NCBI GenBank assembly: GCA_020846005.1
Contig: JADLEQ010000103.1
Span: 1 to 64,000, forward strand
Source: Polyangiaceae bacterium
Lineage (GTDB): Bacteria; Myxococcota_A; Polyangia; Polyangiales; Polyangiaceae
Reading direction: 5' to 3'
DNA length: 64,000 nt
Shown: in pieces, positions 42,502 through 53,248 of the stretch
Numbering within the stretch: position 1 is the stretch's first letter
How the letters are laid out: each line of letters begins with the position of its first letter
Program-made: the position numbers and the translations under genes
The notes under the pieces: model-generated
Seen by the model: only the letters and a program-made list of their open reading frames with translations
Databases searched by the model: none
Told to the model about the DNA's origin: nothing

Positions 42502-43745
42502 GCCGCCGGCGTGCTGATCGCGCCGCGGCGCTCGGGGCGCTCGCGCTGGCTGCCTGCGACGTGCGAGCGCTCGACCCGGGGCGGTCGCCCGTGGACGCCG
42601 GAGGCGACGGCGCGTGCGGCCGCGGCGTGGCGGTGATCTCGATCGGCGACGACTACCAGTCCGCGAACGTGAGCGCCCTCGGCGTGGACGGCGCCGTGCT
42701 CTCCGGCTCGTTGCTCTCCTCAGCGAGCCGACCGCCGGGGCTCGTGGCGCCGCTCGGGGGCGACGCGGTGCTGCCGTCCCTGCCCCAGCGCGGCGGTCGG
42801 ATCGCGGTGATCGACCGCTACCCGAGCGGGGTCGTCACCTGGATCGATCTGGCGACCGCCAGCGTCCCGGCGCAGCTCGACGTCCGCACCGGGTTTACCT
42901 CGAACCCGCACGATCTCGTGGAGGTGGCGCAGGGCAAGGCGTACGTCACGAGGTACGAGCGCAACCACCGGGCGGGGCGCGAGCCGCACGACGCCGGGGA
43001 CGATCTGCTGATCGTCGACCCCTCGGTCCCGCGCGTCCTCGGGCGTGTGGATCTCGTGCCGGCGATGGCTGGGCGCGAGCCGTTCCTCCCCCGACCGGAT
43101 CGAGCCGTCCTCGCCGGCGGACGCGTGCTCGTCGTCCTCGCAGGGTACACGGCCGACTTCGCCGACGCGGCCGACGGCCGGGTGGTCGCGATCGATCCGG
43201 CCACCGACTCGATCGACGAGGTCCTCGTGCTCCCGGGGCTTCGGGGGTGCGCAGGCGCCGCCGTCTCCCCGACCGGGGCCGAGATCGCGGTGTCGTGCCC
43301 GGGGCTGCTCCTCTCGGACTCGCTCGACGACTCGGCGATCGTCCGCGTCCGCGTCGAACCGCCGCTCACCGAGATCGCGCGCTACCCCGCGAGCACGCTC
43401 GGGGCCGGCAAGGTCGGGTTCCGCGCGGCCTACGCCTCGGGCGGGCTGCTGCTCACAGCGGTGTTCGGACGCGAGGCCTCCCCCGCCGCTCCGGCGCTCG
43501 AGGACTCCCTGGTCGAGCTCGACCTCGGCGGCGGGACGGCGCGCGAGCTCCTGCGCTCGAGCGGCGCGCCGTTCACGCTCGGGGATCCGGTGTGTCTCGA
43601 CGCGTGCGGCGTCTGCTTCGCCCCGGACGCCGGGCGCCGCGTCGTGCACCGGCTCGCCGTCGGGGAGGCGACGGTCGACTCGCCCGTGCCGCTGCCGGTG
43701 GAGGAGGCGCTCGGCCTCCGGCCGCGCCAGCTGGGTGCGCTCTAG
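42498..43745 (+). CDS. Beta-propeller lipoprotein coupled to btuB
   Basis: 415-aa lipoprotein: signal ALGALALAAC with Cys20, then a short linker and a YVTN-like propeller (VAVISIGDDYQSANVSALG, VVTWIDLATASVPAQLDV, LIVDPSVPRVLGRVDLVP, VVAIDPATDSIDEVLVL) with several Cys near the end (CLDACGVCFAPDAG). The ATG at 42498 overlaps the btuB stop, so it is co-translated under the same cobalamin riboswitch. By fold, anchor and coupling it parallels Bacteroidetes BtuG, the surface lipoprotein that hands B12 to BtuB. This is analogy, not shown homology. It shares design with the riboswitch-controlled propeller at 31019. Confidence 0.85.
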   Translation: MSRRRADRAAALGALALAACDVRALDPGRSPVDAGGDGACGRGVAVISIGDDYQSANVSALGVDGAVLSGSLLSSASRPPGLVAPLGGDAVLPSLPQRGGRIAVIDRYPSGVVTWIDLATASVPAQLDVRTGFTSNPHDLVEVAQGKAYVTRYERNHRAGREPHDAGDDLLIVDPSVPRVLGRVDLVPAMAGREPFLPRPDRAVLAGGRVLVVLAGYTADFADAADGRVVAIDPATDSIDEVLVLPGLRGCAGAAVSPTGAEIAVSCPGLLLSDSLDDSAIVRVRVEPPLTEIARYPASTLGAGKVGFRAAYASGGLLLTAVFGREASPAAPALEDSLVELDLGGGTARELLRSSGAPFTLGDPVCLDACGVCFAPDAGRRVVHRLAVGEATVDSPVPLPVEEALGLRPRQLGAL

Positions 43746-43797
43746 ACGATCCCGCCCCACAATCCTCACGCTCGGCGCCGACGCTGGGCCCCATTCT

Positions 43798-43806
43798 TGC
43801 TATGAT
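43798..43806 (+). promoter_or_regulatory. Possible extended -10 promoter for module B
   Basis: TGCTATGAT: a TGn extension before TATGAT (43801-43806), about 70 bp upstream of the kinase ATG at 43879 and after the preceding gene's stop. No good -35 is visible, as often with extended -10 promoters. It suggests module B has its own transcription start. Confidence 0.35.
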
Positions 43807-43878
43807 GTCGAGCCGGCTCATGAGTCCTTCGCCCGTCGCCCGACCGAGCCCGCCCCTGGCGCGCGCGGGAGCGGCGCG

Positions 43879-45450
<1,572 letters not shown>

Positions 45451-45451
45451 C

Positions 45452-48142
45452 ATGCGGCGTCGAGCGAGGTGGCTGGTGGCGTGGGGGGCGATCGCGGCGT
45501 GCGCCGACCTCCCCCCGATCGAGGCGGGGACCTGCGGCAACCGGGTCGTCGAGGTGGGCGAGGACTGCGACGGCTTCCCCAAGGGGCAGTGTCGCCCGGC
45601 CGGGACGAGCGGCGAGTGCCGGCTGTCGTGTTCGGCGGAGTTGCCATGCCCGAGCGGCATGGGCTGCGGGACGGACTCCATCTGCCGCACGCCGGACGGC
45701 GACTTCGAGTTCGCCGGGGTCCTCGGGAGCGCGTACACGATCCGCGCCGCCGTCGCGGACTTCGACGGCGACCGGCGCGACGACGTCGTCGCCGTCGAGT
45801 CGTCGCAGGTGGTCGTCCACTACCTCGACGAGGCAGCGCGCCCCGTCGGCCGCGCCGCGCTCAGCGGGTATCCGACGATCCCCACGGCGGGACAGCTCAC
45901 GGAGGACGGCCGCGCCGATCTGGTGCTCGTGCGCGACGCGATGGCGGTGCTGCGGGGGCGGGCCGATCGCACGCTGGCGCCCACCGCCTACTCGCCGTTC
46001 GTGCTCCCTCCCGGCGCGTCGACGTTCCTCTCGCTCGAGGCGCTCCCCGGCGACGAGAACCCCGGCCACGAGATGCTCCTCGCCGTGGGCAACGTGCTGC
46101 TGGCCGTCTCCGAGACGGAGCCGCTGTTCCAGCTCGATTTCACCGTGGATCAGATCGCCGGGAAGGTGGCTGTCGGCAACGTGTGGGAGGATCCCGTCCA
46201 GTCGCCGTGCGACGAGCTCATCGTGCCGATCACCGGGCGCGCCCAGGTGGAGGTCATCCCCTCCTGCGTCCGCACCCTGGCGGGGTGGGACTGGAACTCG
46301 ACGCGGATCGGCGTGCCGACGCAGCGTGTCTCGCTCCCGCCCGTGCGCCTGCCGCCGGGCTCCACCGTCGAGGGAGGTGTCCTCCTGCACGACGCCAACC
46401 TCGACGGCCACCTCGATCTCCTGGTCGGCGCGACCGGCATGACGTTGGGCGTGCACGTCGCGTGGGGCGTCGGTGACGGCACGTTCCACTCGGACGGAGC
46501 CGCGATCCCGCCGGCGAGCGGCGACGGCGTCTTCTCGGCCGAGCCGGCGTTCGCCGAGGGCCTCCCGCTCGCCGTGGGCGATCTCGACGGCGCGCCGGGG
46601 CTCGACGCGATCTTCAGCTGGGGTGCGGTGCTGGCTCGGCCGGGGGCCGAGCCGGCGTTCGCCGTCTACAACTCAGGAGAGCCCTGGTCGGAGGTCGCCG
46701 TCGGGGACTTCAACGCCAACGGCATCACCGACTTCGTCGCCGTCTCGCCGTCCGCGGGGAGCGTCGAATTCTACAACGGCTCGGGCGGGGGGCGCTTCAC
46801 GCGCTCGCTGATCCCGGTGCAGGGGACCCCGGCCCTCCTCTCGCCGGGGGACTACGACGGCGACCTGCTCCTCGATCTCGCGATCCGGGAGGCGGCGCCC
46901 GGCGGCGAGGGCGGCGACTCGCTCTCCATCCTCTACGGCCGCGCCTGGTCCGCCCTGGCGGCGCCCGTGTCGCTCGGTCGGCTCGGGACGATCGACTCGC
47001 TCGTCCCGACACAGCTCGGCGCGACGCTGGCGCTCGACGGCGCGACGGACCTCGTGGTGCTCTCGGATCTCGAGAGCGCGGCGGGGGGGACGGTCGCGCT
47101 GTTCGTGGGCTCGGGGGACCGCGAGCTGCAGTCGCCGTTCCAGTTCGCGCTCCCCCAGTCGCCGGAGGCGAGCGCCAACCCGCTGAGGGCCGTGATCGGC
47201 CGCTTCGACGCCGACGATCACGAGGACGTCGCCGTCCTGCTCTCCGATAGCCAATTCGGCGGAGGCGTCCCCGATCCGGTCGGCGGGGAAGGGATCGGTG
47301 GCGGCTTCTCCAGCGACACGCGGCTCTGCCTCCTCCCCTCGACCGGCGACGCGCAGCTCTCCCCGCAGACGGCGACCTACGCCGAAGCCTTGCCTGACAC
47401 CCTCGGCGCGAGCGACGCCATCCTGGCGTCCCTCGACCTCGACGACGACGGTCGCGACGAGGTGATCCTCCTCGCGCCGAGCTGGGAGTCCGAGTCCGAG
47501 CGCGGCGCCATCGTCGTCCTGCGCTCGCATGACGTGGATGGCCTCTACCACTGGCAGTCGGGCGACCCGATGCGTACGGCGGAAGGGTATCGAGTGCACT
47601 CCTTCGGCGGCGGGTTCGTCGACGACGTGGTCGGCGGCGGCAAGGGCGCCTCGACGGCCGAGCCCTCGGGCGGAGACACGGCGGCCGTCGAGGGGAGCTT
47701 CCTCGCCAACGGCCACCACGAGGTCGCGGACGTCGACGGCGACGGCGCGCGGGACCTCGTCGTCCTCTCGATCACGGACGACTGGGAGACCGGTCTGCCC
47801 ATCGCTCGGGTCGTCGTCTTCTTGAATCGCGCGGACGGCACGCTCGACGTGGCGGGGCGCCATGTGATCGACTCCCCGCCCGGGATGCCGCTGGTCGGGT
47901 TCACGCTGGTGGAGGCGGACGGCGACCCCGAGCTCGAGATCGTGCTCCTCGGCGAGGGGGAGGCGCGCCTCGCCGAGATCGATCTCGAGGCGCGCGCCTT
48001 CGTCGGCGCGTGGACGCTCCGGGACGTGGCGGGTGGCCTGGGCGTCGCGAGCGGCGACGTGAACGGCGACGGCATCGAGGACTTCGTCGTGGCGGGCTGG
48101 AGCGGGACCTCGGTGTTCCTCGGGCGGGCGGTGCTGCCGTGA
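45452..48142 (+). CDS. FG-GAP/VCBS-repeat lipoprotein (module B)
   Basis: 896-aa lipoprotein: signal WGAIAAC with Cys17, then the Cys motif GTCGNRVVEVGEDCDGF, more Cys pairs to about residue 75, and a long array of FG-GAP blades with Ca-binding loops (DFDGDRRDDVVAVE, DANLDGHLDLLVG, DYDGDLLLDLAIR, DLDDDGRDEVILL, DVDGDGARDLVVLS, DVNGDGIEDFVVAG). It resembles an integrin-type propeller. It starts one base after the kinase stop and overlaps the following TPR/PEGA gene (GTGA), so the three are one operon. Paralogue: 9923-12577. Confidence 0.88.
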   Translation: MRRRARWLVAWGAIAACADLPPIEAGTCGNRVVEVGEDCDGFPKGQCRPAGTSGECRLSCSAELPCPSGMGCGTDSICRTPDGDFEFAGVLGSAYTIRAAVADFDGDRRDDVVAVESSQVVVHYLDEAARPVGRAALSGYPTIPTAGQLTEDGRADLVLVRDAMAVLRGRADRTLAPTAYSPFVLPPGASTFLSLEALPGDENPGHEMLLAVGNVLLAVSETEPLFQLDFTVDQIAGKVAVGNVWEDPVQSPCDELIVPITGRAQVEVIPSCVRTLAGWDWNSTRIGVPTQRVSLPPVRLPPGSTVEGGVLLHDANLDGHLDLLVGATGMTLGVHVAWGVGDGTFHSDGAAIPPASGDGVFSAEPAFAEGLPLAVGDLDGAPGLDAIFSWGAVLARPGAEPAFAVYNSGEPWSEVAVGDFNANGITDFVAVSPSAGSVEFYNGSGGGRFTRSLIPVQGTPALLSPGDYDGDLLLDLAIREAAPGGEGGDSLSILYGRAWSALAAPVSLGRLGTIDSLVPTQLGATLALDGATDLVVLSDLESAAGGTVALFVGSGDRELQSPFQFALPQSPEASANPLRAVIGRFDADDHEDVAVLLSDSQFGGGVPDPVGGEGIGGGFSSDTRLCLLPSTGDAQLSPQTATYAEALPDTLGASDAILASLDLDDDGRDEVILLAPSWESESERGAIVVLRSHDVDGLYHWQSGDPMRTAEGYRVHSFGGGFVDDVVGGGKGASTAEPSGGDTAAVEGSFLANGHHEVADVDGDGARDLVVLSITDDWETGLPIARVVVFLNRADGTLDVAGRHVIDSPPGMPLVGFTLVEADGDPELEIVLLGEGEARLAEIDLEARAFVGAWTLRDVAGGLGVASGDVNGDGIEDFVVAGWSGTSVFLGRAVLP

Positions 48143-49377
48143 GGCCCGCTCGAGCGTGGGCGCTGGTCGCGGTCGTCGCGCTCGCGAGCCCGCGCGTCCT
48201 CGCCCAGGACGCCACCGAGGACGCGCGCACGTACTTCAACGCCGGCGCGGCCGCGTACGCGGCCGGGAAGTACCCGGCGGCCATCGCGGCGTTCGAGCGC
48301 GCGTACCAGATCGCGCCACGGCCCGGGATCCTCTTCTCGATCGCGCAGGCCTACCGCCGCGAGTACACCGTGACTCGCGGGCGCGCGCCGCTCGAGCGCG
48401 CCGTCTCCGATTACCGCCTGTACGTCGAGAAGACGCCGGAGGGCGGGCGCCGCGCCGAGGCGATCGAGGCGCTCGGTGAGCTCGAGCCCGCGCTCCAGCG
48501 GATGGGCGCCGCCCCGACCGGCGCCGAGGAGCCGCCCGCCGCCAAGCGGGAGACGCAGCTGCTCGTGTCGTCGCAGACGCGAGGCGCGCAGGTCTCGCTG
48601 GATGGCAAGCCCGCTGGCGCGGTGCCCTTCGCCGGCGCGGTCCAGCCCGGGAAGCATGTCATCCGGGTGACGGCGCCCGGCTACGTGGATGATCAGCGCG
48701 AGCTCTCGATCACGGAGGGCGCGGTCGTCGCACTCGACGTGAAGCTCGAGGAGCGGCGTGCGCGCCTGGCGTTGCAGGGGCCCGAGGGCGCGGAGGTCAC
48801 CGTCGATGGGCGCGTCGTCGGCGAGCTGCCGCTCCCCGCGTTGGAGCTCCGTCCCGGCAAGCACTTCGTCTCCGTCGCCGCCAACGGGCGCCGCCCGTTC
48901 GCGCGCGAGGTGACGCTCGGGCGGGGCGAGCGGCGCACGCTCGAGGCCCCGCTGGAGACCACCGGGCAGCGGACGGCGGCGTGGGTGCTCCTCGGCACGA
49001 GCACGGCGGGCCTGCTCGCGAGCGGCGGCCTTGCGTGGATGAGCCGCGACGCGCAGGGCGACGCCCAGGAGCTCCTAGCGCGGAGGGATCGGGCCGGTCT
49101 GCAGCCCTCGGAGGTCGGGGAGTATGACGACGCGAGGGATGCCAGGGATTCCTATCGGACGGGCGCGTTCGTGTCGCTCGGGCTCGGCCTCGCGCTGGGC
49201 GCCACCGGGGCGATCCTGTTCGCGTTCGACACCCCGCGCGTCGAGGCGCCTGCGGCCGAGGAGGAGGAGCGGCCGCCCGGGTCCGAGCCGCCGGCCCCGG
49301 CCCCTGGGTTCGAGGTGGGCGGTGCCGGCTGGGTCACGCCGGGCGGCGCGGGCCTCGGGCTGAGCGGGCGCTTCTGA
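48139..49377 (+). CDS. Exported TPR/PEGA-domain membrane protein (module B)
   Basis: 412-aa protein laid out like the one at 14208-15431: signal peptide (ALVAVVALASPRVLAQ), TPR-like helices (ARTYFNAGAAAYAAGKYPAA, then AFERAYQIAP), two PEGA-type domains (about 135-205 and 206-275), two hydrophobic segments near 283-305 and 340-362 with a charged loop, and an acidic/Pro tail ending GLGLSGRF. The GTG at 48139 overlaps the FG-GAP stop; upstream in-frame codons lie in that gene. The shared phrase AFERAYEIAP/AFERAYQIAP and the GRF ending tie it to the module A copy. Confidence 0.87.
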   Translation: MRPARAWALVAVVALASPRVLAQDATEDARTYFNAGAAAYAAGKYPAAIAAFERAYQIAPRPGILFSIAQAYRREYTVTRGRAPLERAVSDYRLYVEKTPEGGRRAEAIEALGELEPALQRMGAAPTGAEEPPAAKRETQLLVSSQTRGAQVSLDGKPAGAVPFAGAVQPGKHVIRVTAPGYVDDQRELSITEGAVVALDVKLEERRARLALQGPEGAEVTVDGRVVGELPLPALELRPGKHFVSVAANGRRPFAREVTLGRGERRTLEAPLETTGQRTAAWVLLGTSTAGLLASGGLAWMSRDAQGDAQELLARRDRAGLQPSEVGEYDDARDARDSYRTGAFVSLGLGLALGATGAILFAFDTPRVEAPAAEEEERPPGSEPPAPAPGFEVGGAGWVTPGGAGLGLSGRF

Positions 49378-49381
49378 CGCG

Positions 49382-50488
49382 TCAGCCCGGCGCGAAGCCG
49401 TACCGATCGCTCGCTGCGGGGCCGGGCAGCGCGTCGCGCGCGAGGAGCACCGCCCGCACCGTCCACAGCTCGCCGAAGATGCGGTGGCGCGCCGTCTGGT
49501 CGAGGTAGTCGACCCCGCTCGAGCCGCCGGTCCCCACCCGGCGGCCGATGACGCGCTCCACCATCCGCGCGTGGCGCGTGCGCCACAGCACCAGCTGCTC
49601 CTCGAGCTCGACGACGGTGTCGAGCAGTAGCCTGGGCCACGCGAGCAGGGGCAGCTCACGGTAGGACTCGATGAACAGCGCGCCCGCCCGGACGCGTCGC
49701 GCTCGCGGGCGTGCCGCGTCGTCGACGTCGCGCGCCTCCAGGAAGTCCCGCGCCGCGTCGGTGCTCGCCTCGAGCTGACGCGCCAGCGCCGCCGGGTCCG
49801 TGGCGAGCACCGCGGTGAGCCGCGCGAGCTTCTCGGCGTGTCCCGCTCGCAGGCGCGCGAGGTAGTCCGCGAGGAACCGCTCGACGACCCCTTCGTCCCC
49901 GGGATCCCCCGGGCTCGAGCCGTGGATCGGCGTCCGGTGCAGCCAGTCGTGCAGCGCGGCGCGCAGCGTCCGCTCGCCTCGCACCGCCTGGAGGCGCTCG
50001 CGGGCGAGGCGGCCCGCGGGCGTGTCGCCCGCCAGCTTCTCGATATGATCGAGCGGGTTGGAGCCGGCGTACGCCGCGCGCTGGGCCTCCTCGAGACCGA
50101 GCAGGATCTCGAGCTCGCGCATCTGAAACGACTGGAACCCGCTCGCGGGGACCAGCTTGTCCCGGAACGCGAGGAAGTCCTGCGGCGTGAGCGTCTCCAT
50201 GACCCGGAACGCGTCGATCGTGTGCTCCAGGATCGTGCCGCCGCGCCGGAGGTGGTGCACGACGAACGGGACGTGCTCCTCCGGCACCCGCGGCTCCGCG
50301 AGGTGATCCCGCGCGAGGCGGAGCTCGGAGAGCAGCAGCTTGAACCAGAGCTCGAACGTCTGGTGGACGAGCACGAAGTGCAGCTCGTCCGGTAGTAGCT
50401 TCGACTCGTCGCGCTCGAGGCCGCCTTGCAGCGAGAGCAGGGCGTCGAGCTGGAGGTAGTCCCAGTACGTGGGGGGCGGCTGGATCAT
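49382..50488 (-). CDS. kynA: Tryptophan 2,3-dioxygenase
   Basis: Haem enzyme opening the indole ring of L-tryptophan to N-formylkynurenine, first step of the kynurenine pathway. Seen: TYWDYLQLDALLSLQ, HFVLVHQTFELWFKLLLSEL (distal substrate pocket), SGFQSFQMRELEILLG, the haem-ligand His in LWRTRHARMVERVIG, and GTGGSSGVDYLDQT. The 368-aa length is above the bacterial norm (~280) owing to insertions after about residue 180. The ATG at 50488 gives MIQPPPTYWDY; earlier codons lie in intergenic sequence. It is divergent from an aldehyde dehydrogenase. No other kyn gene is in the window. Confidence 0.95.
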   Translation of the reverse strand: MIQPPPTYWDYLQLDALLSLQGGLERDESKLLPDELHFVLVHQTFELWFKLLLSELRLARDHLAEPRVPEEHVPFVVHHLRRGGTILEHTIDAFRVMETLTPQDFLAFRDKLVPASGFQSFQMRELEILLGLEEAQRAAYAGSNPLDHIEKLAGDTPAGRLARERLQAVRGERTLRAALHDWLHRTPIHGSSPGDPGDEGVVERFLADYLARLRAGHAEKLARLTAVLATDPAALARQLEASTDAARDFLEARDVDDAARPRARRVRAGALFIESYRELPLLAWPRLLLDTVVELEEQLVLWRTRHARMVERVIGRRVGTGGSSGVDYLDQTARHRIFGELWTVRAVLLARDALPGPAASDRYGFAPG

Positions 50489-50610
50489 GGTGGTCCGGCG
50501 GGCTCCGCGGTGGAGCGCGACACGCCCCGGGATAGGGCAGGCGTCGCGCGCCGGCAACCGGACGCCGGCGTTCGGCGGGGAGGCGAGGCGGGCGTGGTAG
50601 ACCACCCGCC

Positions 50611-52038
50611 GTGGAACCGCTCCTCCTCTCGTCGCCGTGCGCGTCGGGCGCCGCGCGCGCGCGCGCCCCGATCCGCGCGCCATGGGATGGCGCCGAGCTC
50701 GCCGAGGTCGAGCAGGCGTCTGCGGCCGACGTGCGCGAGGTGCTCGAGGTCCAGCGGCGGCTCGTCCGCGAGCCGCGCGCGCGCCTCCCCGTGCACGAGC
50801 GCGCCGCGATCCTCAGGCGCGCCGCGGCGGCGGTGCGGGCGCGGCGTGAGGAGCTGGCGCGCGGGATCGCGCTCGAGGGCGGCAAGCCCCTGGTCGACTC
50901 GCGCGTGGAGACCGATCGTTGCGCAGCCGGGCTCGAGTGGCTGGCGGGGGAGGCGGAGCGCCTCGCCGGCGACGAGGTGCCGCTCGGCGCGACCCGCGCC
51001 ACCGACGGGCGGCTCGCCTTCACCACGCCGGAGCCGATCGGGATCGTGGCGGCCGTGAGCGCGTTCAACCACCCGCTCAATTTGATCGCGCACCAAGCGG
51101 GGCCCGCGGTCGCGGCCGGGTGCCCGGTGATCGTGAAGCCGGCGCCGGAGACGCCGCTGTCCTGCCTCCGCCTGGTCGGGCTGCTCCACGAGGCGGGGCT
51201 GCCGCCCGAGCAGTGCGTGGCGCTGCCGTGCCCAAACGAGGTGGCCGAGGCTCTGGTGACCAGCGACCGGCTCGCGTACGTCTCCTTCATCGGGAGCGCG
51301 CGCGTCGGCTGGTGGCTCCGATCGCGGCTCGCGCCTGGTGTGCGCTCCGGCCACGAGCATGGCGGGGCCGCGCCCGTGATCGTGGACGAGTCGGCGGACC
51401 TGGAGCGCGCCGTCCCGCTCCTCGTGAAGGGGGGCTACTACCACGCGGGGCAGGTCTGCGTGAGCGTGCAGCGGGTCTACGTGCACCGCCGCCGGGCTCG
51501 AGAGCTTGAGGAGCGCCTCGAGGGCGCCGTTCGCGCCCTGCGGGTCGACGATCCGACACTGGAGACGACGGACGTGGGTCCGCTGATCCGCGAGGCCGAC
51601 GTCCTGCGCGTGGGGGAGTGGGTCGCGGAGGCCGTCGGCGCCGGGGGGCGGCTGGTGACCGGCGGCGCGCGGGTGGCCCGTCAGGCGTTCGCGCCGACGC
51701 TGCTCGCCGATCCGCCGGAGTCGACGCGCGTCATGCGCGAGGAGGTGTTTGGCCCCGTCGTCTGCGTGAGCCCGTTCGACACGCTCGAGGAGGCCGTCTC
51801 GCGTGCCAACTCCACGCGGTGGGCGTTCCAGGCGGCGGTGTTCACCGCGGACCTCGGCCACGCGCTCGCGACGGCGCGCGGGCTCGACGCGAGCGCCGTC
51901 CTCGTGAACGATCACACGGCCTTCCGCGCCGACTGGATGCCCTTCGGGGGTAGGCGAGAGTCCGGGCTCGGGGTCGGGGGGATGCCGGCGTCCGTCCGCG
52001 AGCTGACGGCCTTCAAGCTGATCGTCCTGCGCGGATGA
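50611..52038 (+). CDS. NAD(P)-dependent aldehyde dehydrogenase
   Basis: 475-aa ALDH-superfamily enzyme that oxidises an aldehyde to an acid. Seen: PIGIVAAVSAFNHPLNLIAH, PVIVKPAPETPLSCLRLV, VSFIGSARVGWWL, general base Glu249 in EHGGAAPVIV (usual ELGG), catalytic Cys283 in GQVCVSVQR and FGPVVCVSPFDTLEEAV. GQVC.S.QR is seen in lactaldehyde- and glyceraldehyde-type ALDHs. The GTG at 50611 starts near the fold; no ribosome site is clear. It overlaps the dus gene by ATGA. The substrate is not assignable; the link to kynA is only positional. Confidence 0.87.
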   Translation: MEPLLLSSPCASGAARARAPIRAPWDGAELAEVEQASAADVREVLEVQRRLVREPRARLPVHERAAILRRAAAAVRARREELARGIALEGGKPLVDSRVETDRCAAGLEWLAGEAERLAGDEVPLGATRATDGRLAFTTPEPIGIVAAVSAFNHPLNLIAHQAGPAVAAGCPVIVKPAPETPLSCLRLVGLLHEAGLPPEQCVALPCPNEVAEALVTSDRLAYVSFIGSARVGWWLRSRLAPGVRSGHEHGGAAPVIVDESADLERAVPLLVKGGYYHAGQVCVSVQRVYVHRRRARELEERLEGAVRALRVDDPTLETTDVGPLIREADVLRVGEWVAEAVGAGGRLVTGGARVARQAFAPTLLADPPESTRVMREEVFGPVVCVSPFDTLEEAVSRANSTRWAFQAAVFTADLGHALATARGLDASAVLVNDHTAFRADWMPFGGRRESGLGVGGMPASVRELTAFKLIVLRG

Positions 52039-53189
52039 GCGCGCCGGCGTCCCCGGAGCCCCCGGCGCGGCCGGGCGAGCTCACGCCCCTCGCGATCGGG
52101 CCGCTGCGGGTGTGGCCGCCGGTGGTCCTCGCGCCGATGGCGGGCGTCACCAACTACCCGTTTCGCGCGCTCTGCCGGCGCTTCGGCGCGGGGCTCTACG
52201 TGAGCGAGATGATCGCCGCGCGCCCGCTGGTCGAGGGGCGCGAGAAGACGCTGGTGCTCGCCGGCTTCGGGCCGGACGAGGCGCCGCGGAGCCTACAGCT
52301 CTACGGCGTCGATCCCCTGTTCGTGGGCCAGGCGGTGGAGCGGCTGGTCGGGGAGGGCCGCGTCGATCACCTGGACATGAATTTCGGCTGCCCGGTGCGG
52401 AAGGTGACGCGCAAGGGGGGCGGCGCCGCCATCCCGGTGAAGCCGCGGCTGTTCGCCGCGATCGTGCGCGCCGCGGTGCGGGCGGCGGGCGAGGTGCCCG
52501 TCACCGTGAAGCTGCGCCTCGGGATCGACGACGGCCTGCTCACGTTCCTCGCTGCCGGTCGCATCGCCGAGGAGGAGGGCTGCGCCGCGGTCGGCCTCCA
52601 CGCGCGGACGGCCGCGCAGCTCTACGACGGTGCGGCGCGCTGGGAGGCCATCGGCGAGCTCAAGCGAGCGCTCCGCGTGCCGGTGCTCGGCAACGGGGAC
52701 ATCTGGGAGGCGCCCGACGCGCTCCGCATGATGCGGTCGACGGGCTGCGACGGCGTGATCGTCGGGCGCGGGTGTCTCGGGAGGCCGTGGCTCTTCCGTG
52801 AGCTCGCGCAGATGATGGAAGGTCGTTCCCCGGACCCGCCCCCCGACCTGGGCGGGGTGGTCGAGGTGATGCTGGAGCATGCGCGCCTCCTCGCGGGCTG
52901 GTGCGGGGAGCGCCACGCCATGCGCTCGTTCCGCAAGCAGGCCACGTGGTACACCAAGGGCTTCCGCGGCAGCGCGGCGCTTCGGGCCGCGCTCATGGGC
53001 GTCTCCAGCCTCGCGGACCTCGAGCGCGCGCTCGCCCAGGTCGATCGCACGGAGCCCTTCCCCGCCGCTGCCCTCCGGGTGCCGCGTGGGAAGGGGGCGG
53101 GCACCCAGCTCGTCTCGCTCCCCGAGGGGTATCTGGACGATCTCGACGACGCGACGCCGCCCGAGGAAGAGGTGATCGAGGGCGGATGA
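52035..53189 (+). CDS. dus: tRNA-dihydrouridine synthase
   Basis: FMN enzyme reducing uridine to dihydrouridine in the tRNA D-loop. Seen: the flavin-site start VVLAPMAGVTNYPFRALCRR, SLQLYGVDP, DMNFGCPVRKVTRKGGGAA with catalytic Cys119, VTVKLRLGIDDG, GLHARTAAQLYDGAARW and GNGDIWEAPDALRMMRSTGCDGVIVGRGCLG. The 384-aa length matches the DusB/Dus_A-like group. It overlaps the aldehyde dehydrogenase stop by ATGA, a combination probably without functional meaning. Confidence 0.94.
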   Translation: MSAPASPEPPARPGELTPLAIGPLRVWPPVVLAPMAGVTNYPFRALCRRFGAGLYVSEMIAARPLVEGREKTLVLAGFGPDEAPRSLQLYGVDPLFVGQAVERLVGEGRVDHLDMNFGCPVRKVTRKGGGAAIPVKPRLFAAIVRAAVRAAGEVPVTVKLRLGIDDGLLTFLAAGRIAEEEGCAAVGLHARTAAQLYDGAARWEAIGELKRALRVPVLGNGDIWEAPDALRMMRSTGCDGVIVGRGCLGRPWLFRELAQMMEGRSPDPPPDLGGVVEVMLEHARLLAGWCGERHAMRSFRKQATWYTKGFRGSAALRAALMGVSSLADLERALAQVDRTEPFPAAALRVPRGKGAGTQLVSLPEGYLDDLDDATPPEEEVIEGG

Positions 53190-53248
53190 GTGGTGGCGCC
53201 CGCGGCCGGTTGGCGCCACGGTGCCCGCCGCGCTAGCGTCCCCTCCCG

